From Tritrichomonas musculus (taxonomy: Eukaryota; Parabasalia; Tritrichomonadida; Tritrichomonadidae): 64,000 nucleotides of DNA. Location of the stretch: positions 434,001-498,000 of the forward strand of contig JAPFFF010000015.1 of assembly GCA_039105265.1 (NCBI GenBank). The letters are read 5' to 3'. Position numbers and translations under genes: made by a program. The notes beneath the pieces are model-generated. The model did no database searches, was not told the origin of the DNA, and was given only the letters and a program-made list of their open reading frames with translations. Positions within the stretch are counted from its first letter, which is position 1. The number at the start of each line of letters is the position of its first letter. Shown piece by piece: positions 49,237-60,375 of the stretch.

Positions 49237-51906
49237 ATGCAACGATGCGATTATGACTATTTTAACAAGATAAATAGTCTTCTTGCTGATCCAAACACAC
49301 CCTTACCAATAATTTTAAAAGTTGAAAATTTTCGTGGCGCTTTTCGAAAAGAAAATACTAAATTATGTCAATACATTTTACTACATATTACTGAATTTGT
49401 AGATTATGCTTTTGGATTAAAAAAAAATAATTATTCCAACTTAGAAATTCAATCCAATGCTTTGTATGCTTTAACTACCCAAAGTTCAAATTTTTCTAAA
49501 CAGCTAACAACAAATAGAACATATTTATTAAAATTGATGTCTTTCATCAAGAAAGATGAACCATCTGATGAATATATTTTAAAAACTTTTTGCTTTATTT
49601 TTCAATTTATGATAAAATTAACAGATGGATTTATTTTTATTCATCTTCCAGAAAAAGATAAATTTATATCACGACTTGCCACACATATAATGCATAATTC
49701 AATTTTTGATTTCTTGATTTTCCTATCGACTTCTCAAAATCAAGTTGTTATTGACTATATCACAAATTCACAAGCAGTTATGAAACTTTTATCAAGTATA
49801 GATGAAAAATCAAATACAGAAATATCTGTTGTTATGAATAAAAGGATATTTCAAATTTTAACAAATATTTCAAAAAACACAAAAACAACATTTCTACCAA
49901 ATCAAATATCACGCAAACACACAATAGAATCAATAATTTCATATTGCATTCAAAAAAGGTGTTCAAACGGCTTTCTTTTTTTATCATATGTTTGCGATTT
50001 TTTCCGATTCAAAAAAATTTCAGTCATTCTTCCCCAAATAATTCATTCACTATCGAATGATATCTGTGATTTTATTACTGACACCACTTTACCATTTATT
50101 CACAGTAAACAATCAGCTCTTTCACTATTAACGAAAAGTATAAATTCAGAAAAAAAATTAACGAACAAAATTATTGAAATGGCCTCACAATTATGGACAC
50201 TTTTCTTTGAAAACCCATGTCATTCAATTCTTCACAATTCTTTTCTCAATTTTATTAATGTTGCTGCTTCAGTTGATCTCAAAATAATTGACAAAATAAA
50301 AATTAGAGAAAAAATAGTAGATGCCTATGAAAAGCGAGACAAAATCACTGCAACATACTGGGGCCATCTTCATCTTATTTCTGCAATTGTTTTAAGAAGT
50401 ATTGAACGAAGTTTACATAAGCCTTCATGTTCAAAATTCAAAATAAAGTCAAAATCAAGATTGAAATCAGAATCATACTCACATTCAAGTTCTCAATTTT
50501 TTGTGAACACTCATTCAAAATTGAATGAACTTGAAAATTTACCAGAATTTACTAAATATATAAATGATACTTTCACTCCAATAGAATCATTTTTGTCTAC
50601 TGGCTATGGAGGTAATTTACCACAAAAAGTTTGTGACAACGATAGCTCTTCATCGTCTTTTTATGACACTTCATCCACAAAAATGACAAATTCAAGCATC
50701 CTCAGGTACCTCAAGTGCAAGTTTCGCAATACTAATTATAGCAATACCAATTATTACAACGATAGTGATAATTATAGTGAAAAAGAAGAAGAAGAGGAAG
50801 TGGAAGTAGAAAGTGAAGTTGGAAAAAATAAAAGTGAAGAAGAAGAAAAAAATTCAAATAAAAGTGAAAATGAAAGTGAAGATGAGAAATCAAATGAAGA
50901 AGGAACAGATAATGATGATGAAAGTTACAGATCTAGTCTTGACGAATCAGAAAGTGATGGATTCTTCAATTTATACGATTTCGAACAAAAGAAAGCTAGC
51001 CATAATACAGTAATTAAAACTCCAATTTCATTGAAGCTTGAAGGAAACTTATTTGTGTTAAAGATACCTAAAAAAATTGTTTTCGGACCAGGAGGATTAA
51101 TTATTGGTATAGCATCCGACTTATCACTCGAGATATTTAAGCTATCAGATTTTTCCCGAATTAAAACTCGTAATTTTGACACAACGCTTCTTTCGTTCTC
51201 TTTTTCAGAGGATGAAAGTCAATATTTCTGCTGCTTTTTCAATAAAATTATCGTTTTTAACTTGGTTGACTCGACAATGAGTAGAGCATATTGTATTGAA
51301 AAAGCAAACAGAATCGTAATGCATGATACATCAACCCGATTTTGTACTTTCCATGAAGACAAAAGAATTCGTGCTTTTAAATTACCTCAAAATATTGAAA
51401 TAGCATCATATAAATCAGAAAATAATCAAAAAATTACAGTGGCAACTTTTTCAATTGATGGCCGTTATCTAATTGTTGGGTATGAATCAGGATTAATTTC
51501 TTTATTCGATCTTGATATAAAAAGACCTCCACAAACAGTGGCTGGTAGCCAATACCAAATTACTTCTATTTGCTTTGACACAACTCGTAATTTTTTATTT
51601 TCTGCTGCTGCTGAAAATATATTAAAAAAATGGAAACAAGATGAAGACTCGATTAAATATGAAAAAGCATTCAAACATAACGCTCCAATTTTGGCAATTG
51701 ATATCAGAGGAAATTGGATAGTTTCTGGTTTAATGGATAAAACATTTTCAATGACTAATATTGAAGAGAATCAGATCTGCTACACAGTGAAATCTCATTC
51801 ATCACCAATATTATGCGTAGCTTTTGCTTCCTATAAAGAAATGTTCGCAACAGCTTCCAAAGATAGGACAGTTAAAGTTTGGACTTTTCACAAAACGGAA
51901 ACTTAA
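49237..51906 (+). CDS. SAPS-domain phosphatase regulator fused to WD40 repeats
   Basis: An 889-residue protein 222 bases downstream of the PP4/PP6-like gene, same strand. Residues about 10-330 resemble the SAPS domain of PP6 regulatory subunits (PPP6R/Sit4-associated proteins): FRKENTKLCQYILLHI fits the LQECKAQNRKLIEFL region, and PEKDKFISRLATHIMHNSIF fits the conserved helix before DLLLRL. A Ser/Lys/Glu low-complexity linker spans about 400-575. Residues about 595-889 form WD40-like repeats (WKQDEDSIKYEKAFKHNAPI; FATASKDRTVKVWTF at the end). Typical PPP6R proteins lack a propeller, so the fusion is unusual. Function inferred: PP6 holoenzyme targeting. Confidence 0.75.
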   Translation: MQRCDYDYFNKINSLLADPNTPLPIILKVENFRGAFRKENTKLCQYILLHITEFVDYAFGLKKNNYSNLEIQSNALYALTTQSSNFSKQLTTNRTYLLKLMSFIKKDEPSDEYILKTFCFIFQFMIKLTDGFIFIHLPEKDKFISRLATHIMHNSIFDFLIFLSTSQNQVVIDYITNSQAVMKLLSSIDEKSNTEISVVMNKRIFQILTNISKNTKTTFLPNQISRKHTIESIISYCIQKRCSNGFLFLSYVCDFFRFKKISVILPQIIHSLSNDICDFITDTTLPFIHSKQSALSLLTKSINSEKKLTNKIIEMASQLWTLFFENPCHSILHNSFLNFINVAASVDLKIIDKIKIREKIVDAYEKRDKITATYWGHLHLISAIVLRSIERSLHKPSCSKFKIKSKSRLKSESYSHSSSQFFVNTHSKLNELENLPEFTKYINDTFTPIESFLSTGYGGNLPQKVCDNDSSSSSFYDTSSTKMTNSSILRYLKCKFRNTNYSNTNYYNDSDNYSEKEEEEEVEVESEVGKNKSEEEEKNSNKSENESEDEKSNEEGTDNDDESYRSSLDESESDGFFNLYDFEQKKASHNTVIKTPISLKLEGNLFVLKIPKKIVFGPGGLIIGIASDLSLEIFKLSDFSRIKTRNFDTTLLSFSFSEDESQYFCCFFNKIIVFNLVDSTMSRAYCIEKANRIVMHDTSTRFCTFHEDKRIRAFKLPQNIEIASYKSENNQKITVATFSIDGRYLIVGYESGLISLFDLDIKRPPQTVAGSQYQITSICFDTTRNFLFSAAAENILKKWKQDEDSIKYEKAFKHNAPILAIDIRGNWIVSGLMDKTFSMTNIEENQICYTVKSHSSPILCVAFASYKEMFATASKDRTVKVWTFHKTET

Positions 51907-52197
51907 TAATGATAAAAGCATTTTTTAATCGAATTTTTCATGTTCATTGGCGCTGTCTTTTAAATTACCCAGATTTTGAAATCTACTTTATTTTTTTGGG
52001 CAAGAAACCGCCTGAAATAAATCTGGCGATCAATCAAAACGTCGTCATTAAAGTTTTATAATCAAAGGAACAAGATTAAACATTGTATTAGTGTAAATAA
52101 TAAATCAATTTCCATCATCCTTTTTTTTTTATATATCGTTTTTATAGTTAATTTATGATTGGGCTTAATAAAGATGACACAATGTAATATTACAAGA

Positions 52198-52269
52198 GGA
52201 TGATTGGTCTAGTGGCATGATTCTCGCTTTGGGTGCGAGAGGCCTCGGGTTCAATTCCCGAATCGCCCC
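52198..52269 (+). tRNA. tRNA-Pro (anticodon TGG)
   Basis: A 72-base cloverleaf. The anticodon stem CTCGC/GCGAG encloses loop TTTGGGT with anticodon TGG at 52230-52232; the T arm is TCGGG-TTCAATT-CCCGA; internal promoter boxes TGGTCTAGTGG and GGTTCAATTCC are present. The acceptor stem pairs GGATGAT with ATCGCCC, which leaves an A-C mismatch at the third pair and a T-G wobble at the fourth. No intron and no encoded CCA. Confidence 0.9.
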
Positions 52270-52275
52270 TTTTTT
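52270..52275 (+). terminator. RNA polymerase III terminator
   Basis: Six T residues immediately after the tRNA discriminator base, the standard Pol III stop signal. Confidence 0.75.
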
Positions 52276-52346
52276 GCTGTTTATGAGCTTTTGCAATTAC
52301 CAATTCATTCTGGCTATATTCTAAATGAATTATCAATTGTTTCTAA

Positions 52347-55300
52347 ATGACTTTCCAGTGGTTTTCCAAATGACTTTTCAGTGGTTTTCCAAATGACTTT
52401 TCAGTGGTTTTCCAAATGACTTTCCAGTGGTTTTCCATTGACTTTCCAGTGGTTTTCCAAATGACTTTTCAGTGGTTTTCCAAATGACTTTCCAGTGGTT
52501 TTCCAAATGACTTTTCAGTGGTTTTCCAAATGACTTTCCAGTGGTTTTCCAAATGACTTTCCAGTGGTTTTCCAAATGACTTTTCAGTGGTTTTCCAAAT
52601 GACTTTCCAGTGGTTTTCCAAATGACTTTCCAGTGGTTTTCCAAATGACTTTCCAGTGGTTTTCCATTGACTTTCCAGTGGTTTTCCAAATGACTTTCCA
52701 GTGGTTTTCCAAATGACTTTCCAGTGGTTTTCCAAATGACTTTCCAGTGGTTTTCCATTGACTTTCCAGTGGTTTTCCAAATGACTTTCCAGTGGTTTTC
52801 CATTGACTTTCCAGTGGTTTTCCAGTGGTTTTCCAAATGACTTTCCAGTGGTTTTCCATTGACTTTCCAGTGGTTTTCCAAATGACTTTCCAGTGGTTTT
52901 CCATTGACTTTCCAGTGGTTTTCCAAATGACTTTCCAGTGGTTTTCCATTGACTTTCCAGTGGTTTTCCAAATGACTTTCCAGTGGTTTTCCAAATGACT
53001 TTCCAGTGGTTTTCCAAATGACTTTCCAGTGGTTTTCCAAATGACTTTCCAGTGGTTTTCCAAATGACTTTCCAGTGGTTTTCCATTGACTTTCCAGTGG
53101 TTTTCCAAATGACTTTCCAGTGGTTTTCCAAATGACTTTCCAGTGGTTTTCCAAATGACTTTCCAGTGGTTTTCCAAATGACTTTCCAGTGGTTTTCCAT
53201 TGACTTTCCAGTGGTTTTCCAAATGACTTTCCAGTGGTTTTCCATTGACTTTCCAGTGGTTTTCCAAATGACTTTCCAGTGGTTTTCCATTGACTTTCCA
53301 GTGGTTTTCCAAATGACTTTCCAGTGGTTTTCCATTGACTTTCCAGTGGTTTTCCAAATGACTTTCCAGTGGTTTTCCAAATGACTTTCCAGTGGTTTTC
53401 CAAATGACTTTCCAGTGGTTTTCCAATGACTTTCCAGTGGTTTTCCAAATGACTTTCCAGTGGTTTTCCAAATGACTTTCCAGTGGTTTTCCAAATGACT
53501 TTCCAGTGGTTTTCCAAATGACTTTCCAGTGGTTTTCCAAATGACTTTCCAGTGGTTTTCCAAATGACTTTCCAGTGGTTTTCCAAATGACTTTCCAGTG
53601 GTTTTCCAAATGACTTTCCAGTGGTTTTCCAAATGACTTTCCAGTGGTTTTCCAAATGACTTTCCAGTGGTTTTCCAAATGACTTTCCAGTGGTTTTCCA
53701 AATGACTTTCCAGTGGTTTTCCAAATGACTTTCCAGTGGTTTTCCAAATGACTTTCCAGTGGTTTTCCAAATGACTTTCCAGTGGTTTTCCAAATGACTT
53801 TCCAGTGGTTTTCCAAATGACTTTCCAGTGGTTTTCCAAATGACTTTCCAGTGGTTTTCCATTGACTTTCCAGTGGTTTTCCAAATGACTTTCCAGTGGT
53901 TTTCCAATGACTTTCCAGTGGTTTTCCAAATGACTTTCCAGTGGTTTTCCAAATGACTTTCCAGTGGTTTTCCAAATGACTTTCCAGTGGTTTTCCAATT
54001 GACTTTCCAGTGGTTTTCCAAATGACTTTCCAGTGGTTTTCCAAATGACTTTCCAGTGGTTTTCCAAATGACTTTCCAGTGGTTTTCCAAATGACTTTCC
54101 AGTGGTTTTCCAAATGACTTTCCAGTGGTTTTCCAAATGACTTTCCAGTGGTTTTCCAAATGACTTTCCAGTGGTTTTCCAAATGACTTTCCAGTGGTTT
54201 TCCAAATGACTTTCCAGTGGTTTTCCAAATGACTTTCCAGTGGTTTTCCAAATGACTTTCCAGTGGTTTTCCAAATGACTTTCCAGTGGTTTTCCAAATG
54301 ACTTTCCAGTGGTTTTCCAAATGACTTTCCAGTGGTTTTCCAAATGACTTTCCAGTGGTTTTCCAAATGACTTTCCAGTGGTTTTCCAAATGACTTTCCA
54401 GTGGTTTTCCAAATGACTTTCCAGTGGTTTTCCAAATGACTTTCCAGTGGTTTTCCAAATGACTTTCCAGTGGTTTTCCAAATGACTTTCCAGTGGTTTT
54501 CCAAATGACTTTCCAGTGGTTTTCCAAATGACTTTCCAGTGGTTTTCCAAATGACTTTCCAGTGGTTTTCCAATGACTTTCCAGTGGTTTTCCAAATGAC
54601 TTTCCAGTGGTTTTCCAAATGACTTTCCAGTGGTTTTCCAAATGACTTTCCAGTGGTTTTCCAATGACTTTCCAGTGGTTTTCCAAATGACTTTCCAGTG
54701 GTTTTCCAAATGACTTTCCAGTGGTTTTCCAAATGACTTTCCAGTGGTTTTCCAAATGACTTTCCAGTGGTTTTCCAAATGACTTTCCAGTGGTTTTCCA
54801 ATGACTTTCCAGTGGTTTTCCAAATGACTTTCCAGTGGTTTTCCAAATGACTTTCCAGTGGTTTTCCAAATGACTTTCCAGTGGTTTTCCAAATGACTTT
54901 CCAGTGGTTTTCCAAATGACTTTCCAGTGGTTTTCCAAATGACTTTCCAGTGGTTTTCCAAATGACTTTCCAGTGGTTTTCCAAATGACTTTCCAGTGGT
55001 TTTCCAATGACTTTCCAGTGGTTTTCCAAATGACTTTCCAGTGGTTTTCCAAATGACTTTCCAGTGGTTTTCCAAATGACTTTCCAGTGGTTTTCCAAAT
55101 GACTTTCCAGTGGTTTTCCAATGACTTTCCAGTGGTTTTCCAAATGACTTTCCAGTGGTTTTCCAAATGACTTTCCAGTGGTTTTCCAAATGACTTTCCA
55201 GTGGTTTTCCAAATGACTTTCCAGTGGTTTTCCAAATGACTTTCCAGTGGTTTTCCAATGACTTTCCAGTGGTTTTCCAAATGACTTTCCAGTGGTTTTC

Positions 55301-58300
55301 CAAATGACTTTCCAGTGGTTTTCCAAATGACTTTCCAGTGGTTTTCCAAATGACTTTCCAGTGGTTTTCCAAATGACTTTCCAGTGGTTTTCCAAATGAC
55401 TTTCCAGTGGTTTTCCATTGACTTTCCAGTGGTTTTCCAAATGACTTTCCAGTGGTTTTCCAAATGACTTTCCAGTGGTTTTCCAAATGACTTTCCAGTG
55501 GTTTTCCAAATGACTTTCCAGTGGTTTTCCAAATGACTTTCCAGTGGTTTTCCAAATGACTTTCCAGTGGTTTTCCAAATGACTTTCCAGTGGTTTTCCA
55601 AATGACTTTCCAGTGGTTTTCCAAATGACTTTCCAGTGGTTTTCCAAATGACTTTCCAGTGGTTTTCCAAATGACTTTCCAGTGGTTTTCCAAATGACTT
55701 TCCAGTGGTTTTCCAAATGACTTTCCAGTGGTTTTCCAAATGACTTTCCAGTGGTTTTCCAAATGACTTTCCAGTGGTTTTCCAAATGACTTTCCAGTGG
55801 TTTTCCAAATGACTTTCCAGTGGTTTTCCATTGACTTTCCAGTGGTTTTCCAAATGACTTTCCAGTGGTTTTCCAAATGACTTTCCAGTGGTTTTCCAAA
55901 TGACTTTCCAGTGGTTTTCCAAATGACTTTCCAGTGGTTTTCCAAATGACTTTCCAGTGGTTTTCCAAATGACTTTCCAGTGGTTTTCCAAATGACTTTC
56001 CAGTGGTTTTCCAAATGACTTTCCAGTGGTTTTCCAAATGACTTTCCAGTGGTTTTCCAAATGACTTTCCAGTGGTTTTCCAAATGACTTTCCAGTGGTT
56101 TTCCAAATGACTTTCCAGTGGTTTTCCAAATGACTTTCCAGTGGTTTTCCAAATGACTTTCCAGTGGTTTTCCAAATGACTTTCCAGTGGTTTTCCAAAT
56201 GACTTTCCAGTGGTTTTCCAAATGACTTTCCAGTGGTTTTCCAAATGACTTTCCAGTGGTTTTCCAAATGACTTTCCAGTGGTTTTCCAAATGACTTTCC
56301 AGTGGTTTTCCAAATGACTTTCCAGTGGTTTTCCAAATGACTTTCCAGTGGTTTTCCAAATGACTTTCCAGTGGTTTTCCAAATGACTTTCCAGTGGTTT
56401 TCCAAATGACTTTCCAGTGGTTTTCCAAATGACTTTCCAGTGGTTTTCCAAATGACTTTCCAGTGGTTTTCCAAATGACTTTCCAGTGGTTTTCCAAATG
56501 ACTTTCCAGTGGTTTTCCAAATGACTTTCCAGTGGTTTTCCAAATGACTTTCCAGTGGTTTTCCAAATGACTTTCCAGTGGTTTTCCAAATGACTTTCCA
56601 GTGGTTTTCCAAATGACTTTCCAGTGGTTTTCCAAATGACTTTCCAGTGGTTTTCCAAATGACTTTCCAGTGGTTTTCCAAATGACTTTCCAGTGGTTTT
56701 CCAAATGACTTTCCAGTGGTTTTCCAATTGACTTTCCAGTGGTTTTCCAAATGACTTTCCAGTGGTTTTCCATTGACTTTCCAGTGGTTTTCCAAATGAC
56801 TTTCCAGTGGTTTTCCAAATGACTTTCCAGTGGTTTTCCAAATGACTTTCCAGTGGTTTTCCAAATGACTTTCCAGTGGTTTTCCAAATGACTTTCCAGT
56901 GGTTTTCCAAATGACTTTCCAGTGGTTTTCCAAATGACTTTCCAGTGGTTTTCCAAATGACTTTCCAGTGGTTTTCCAAATGACTTTCCAGTGGTTTTCC
57001 AAATGACTTTCCAGTGGTTTTCCAAATGACTTTCCAGTGGTTTTCCAAATGACTTTCCAGTGGTTTTCCAAATGACTTTCCAGTGGTTTTCCAAATGACT
57101 TTCCAGTGGTTTTCCAAATGACTTTCCAGTGGTTTTCCATTGACTTTCCAGTGGTTTTCCAAATGACTTTCCAGTGGTTTTCCATTGACTTTCCAGTGGT
57201 TTTCCAAATGACTTTCCAGTGGTTTTCCAATGACTTTCCAGTGGTTTTCCATTGACTTTCCAGTGGTTTTCCAAATGACTTTCCAGTGGTTTTCCATTGA
57301 CTTTCCAGTGGTTTTCCAAATGACTTTCCAGTGGTTTTCCAAATGACTTTCCAGTGGTTTTCCAAATGACTTTCCAGTGGTTTTCCAAATGACTTTCCAG
57401 TGGTTTTCCAAATGACTTTCCAGTGGTTTTCCATTGACTTTCCAGTGGTTTTCCAAATGACTTTCCAGTGGTTTTCCAAATGACTTTCCAGTGGTTTTCC
57501 AAATGACTTTCCAGTGGTTTTCCATTGACTTTCCAGTGGTTTTCCAAATGACTTTCCAGTGGTTTTCCAAATGACTTTCCAGTGGTTTTCCAAATGACTT
57601 TCCAGTGGTTTTCCAAATGACTTTCCAGTGGTTTTCCAAATGACTTTCCAGTGGTTTTCCATTGACTTTCCAGTGGTTTTCCAAATGACTTTCCAGTGGT
57701 TTTCCAAATGACTTTCCAGTGGTTTTCCAAATGACTTTCCAGTGGTTTTCCAAATGACTTTCCAGTGGTTTTCCAAATGACTTTCCAGTGGTTTTCCAAT
57801 TGACTTTCCAGTGGTTTTCCAAATGACTTTCCAGTGGTTTTCCATTGACTTTCCAGTGGTTTTCCAAATGACTTTCCAGTGGTTTTCCAATGACTTTCCA
57901 GTGGTTTTCCAAATGACTTTCCAGTGGTTTTCCAAATGACTTTCCAGTGGTTTTCCAAATGACTTTCCAGTGGTTTTCCAAATGACTTTCCAGTGGTTTT
58001 CCAAATGACTTTCCAGTGGTTTTCCAAATGACTTTCCAGTGGTTTTCCAAATGACTTTCCAGTGGTTTTCCATTGACTTTCCAGTGGTTTTCCAAATGAC
58101 TTTCCAGTGGTTTTCCAATTGACTTTCCAGTGGTTTTCCAAATGACTTTCCAGTGGTTTTCCATTGACTTTCCAGTGGTTTTCCAAATGACTTTCCAGTG
58201 GTTTTCCAAATGACTTTCCAGTGGTTTTCCAAATGACTTTCCAGTGGTTTTCCAAATGACTTTCCAGTGGTTTTCCAAATGACTTTCCAGTGGTTTTCCA

Positions 58301-59757
58301 AATGACTTTCCAGTGGTTTTCCAAATGACTTTCCAGTGGTTTTCCAAATGACTTTCCAGTGGTTTTCCAAGTGGTTTTCCAAATGACTTTCCAGTGGTTT
58401 TCCAAATGACTTTCCAGTGGTTTTCCAAATGACTTTCCAGTGGTTTTCCAAATGACTTTCCAGTGGTTTTCCAAATGACTTTCCAGTGGTTTTCCAAATG
58501 ACTTTCCAGTGGTTTTCCAAATGACTTTCCAGTGGTTTTCCAAATGACTTTCCAGTGGTTTTCCAAATGACTTTCCAGTGGTTTTCCAAATGACTTTCCA
58601 GTGGTTTTCCAAATGACTTTCCAGTGGTTTTCCATGACTTTCCAGTGGTTTTCCAAATGACTTTCCAGTGGTTTTCCATTGACTTTCCAGTGGTTTTCCA
58701 AATGACTTTCCAGTGGTTTTCCAAATGACTTTCCAGTGGTTTTCCATTGACTTTCCAGTGGTTTTCCAAATGACTTTCCAGTGGTTTTCCAAATGACTTT
58801 CCAGTGGTTTTCCAAATGACTTTCCAGTGGTTTTCCAAATGACTTTCCAGTGGTTTTCCATTGACTTTCCAGTGGTTTTCCATTGACTTTCCAGTGGTTT
58901 TCCATTGACTTTCCAGTGGTTTTCCAAATGACTTTCCAGTGGTTTTCCAAATGACTTTCCAGTGGTTTTCCAAATGACTTTCCAGTGGTTTTCCAAATGA
59001 CTTTCCAGTGGTTTTCCAAATGACTTTCCAGTGGTTTTCCATTGACTTTCCAGTGGTTTTCCAAATGACTTTCCAGTGGTTTTCCAAATGACTTTCCAGT
59101 GGTTTTCCAAATGACTTTCCAGTGGTTTTCCAAATGACTTTCCAGTGGTTTTCCAAATGACTTTCCAGTGGTTTTCCATTGACTTTCCAGTGGTTTTCCA
59201 AATGACTTTCCAGTGGTTTTCCAAATGACTTTCCAGTGGTTTTCCATTGACTTTCCAGTGGTTTTCCAAATGACTTTCCAGTGGTTTTCCAAATGACTTT
59301 CCAGTGGTTTTCCAAATGACTTTCCAGTGGTTTTCCAAATGACTTTCCAGTGGTTTTCCAAATGACTTTCCAGTGGTTTTCCAAATGACTTTCCAGTGGT
59401 TTTCCAAATGACTTTCCAGTGGTTTTCCAAATGACTTTCCAGTGGTTTTCCAAATGACTTTCCAGTGGTTTTCCAAATGACTTTCCAGTGGTTTTCCAAA
59501 TGACTTTCCAGTGGTTTTCCAAATGACTTTCCAGTGGTTTTCCAAATGACTTTCCAGTGGTTTTCCAAATGACTTTCCAGTGGTTTTCCATTGACTTTCC
59601 AGTGGTTTTCCAAATGACTTTCCAGTGGTTTTCCATTGACTTTCCAGTGGTTTTCCATTGACTTTCCAGTGGTTTTCCAAATGACTTTCCAGTGGTTTTC
59701 CAAATGACTTTCCAGTGGTTTTCCATTGACTTTCCAATGTTTTCCAGTGATTTCCAG
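52347..59757. repeat. About 7.4-kb minisatellite, 22/23-nt unit
   Basis: About 320 tandem copies of AATGACTTTCCAGTGGTTTT-CCA-type units. The main form is 23 nt (spacer CCAAATGAC); 22-nt forms (CCATTGAC or CCAATGAC) and a few odd forms (CCAATTGAC, or shortened copies near 52815 and 58370) are interspersed. Copies are nearly identical in the centre and worn at the ends: units with CTTTTCAG cluster at 52370-52600 and degenerate units close the array after 59720. On the minus strand the unit has no stop codon in any frame, so all three frames are open for over 2300 codons; I read this as a property of the repeat, not as genes. Confidence 0.97.
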
Positions 59758-59892
59758 GTAGTTTTCCATTGCCTATTTGTATAATTCCAAAGCCATTTTG
59801 CGCTTTTTTTAATTTATAGTCCTATCAAAAAGTGGCCACGATGATTTGGCACCTATATCATCCAGAGGATTTGCATTTTTGCTTACTTGGCA

Positions 59893-60375
59893 ATGAAAGA
59901 TCTAGAAAGTTATTTGTCAGGAAAAACCGTTGAAGTCACTTCATCTTCAATTCGTGGAAACGATAAAAATGTGTCACCTTTTCATGCAATTGATTTTAAC
60001 ATAGAAACACGCTTCATTACCGAAGACCAACAAAATTCATTCATATGTTTTGATTTCAAAGAGAGAAAAATAAAGCTCTCAAATTATTCAGTGAGATCGA
60101 GTATCGGAACTAAACCAAAAAGTGAAAATGTTCAATGCTGGAAAATTGAAGGTTCGAATGACAATATTAAATGGGACACTTTAGATTCGCAGACAATTGA
60201 GAAAAGTCTCGATGGAAAAGGATTCTATAATACTTTCAGTGCTAATTCAAGTGGCTTTTATCGATTGATTAGAATGAGACAAACAAATGCAAACACATCT
60301 AAAAATAATGTTCTGAAAATTGGAGAAATCGAATTTTTCGGTGAAATTCTCCAAAATTCATTTGAAGAAAATTGA
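59893..60375 (+). CDS. F5/8 type C-like domain protein, N-terminally truncated
   Basis: A 160-residue frame from the ATG at 59893; a TTG lies two codons earlier. It encodes a discoidin/F5-8C-like beta domain of the kind that follows BTB domains in trichomonad proteins: VTSSSIRGNDKN, SFICFDFKERKIKLSNYSV, CWKIEGSNDNIKWDTLDSQ, GFYRLIRMRQTNAN and ending IGEIEFFGEIL. No BTB or other N-terminal domain precedes it; the satellite array ends only about 135 bases upstream. It may be a gene cut off by the array or a small free-standing domain protein. Confidence 0.6.
   Translation: MKDLESYLSGKTVEVTSSSIRGNDKNVSPFHAIDFNIETRFITEDQQNSFICFDFKERKIKLSNYSVRSSIGTKPKSENVQCWKIEGSNDNIKWDTLDSQTIEKSLDGKGFYNTFSANSSGFYRLIRMRQTNANTSKNNVLKIGEIEFFGEILQNSFEEN

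Noticed and set aside
52347-59757. CRISPR-like array
   Set aside because: Units are adjacent with no unique spacers between them, and the sequence is eukaryotic.
52378-59769. Three overlapping minus-strand frames of 2380-2463 codons across the minisatellite
   Set aside because: They are direct consequences of a 22/23-nt unit without stops on that strand; all three frames look alike and none has a non-repeat domain. Kept only as a finding about the repeat.
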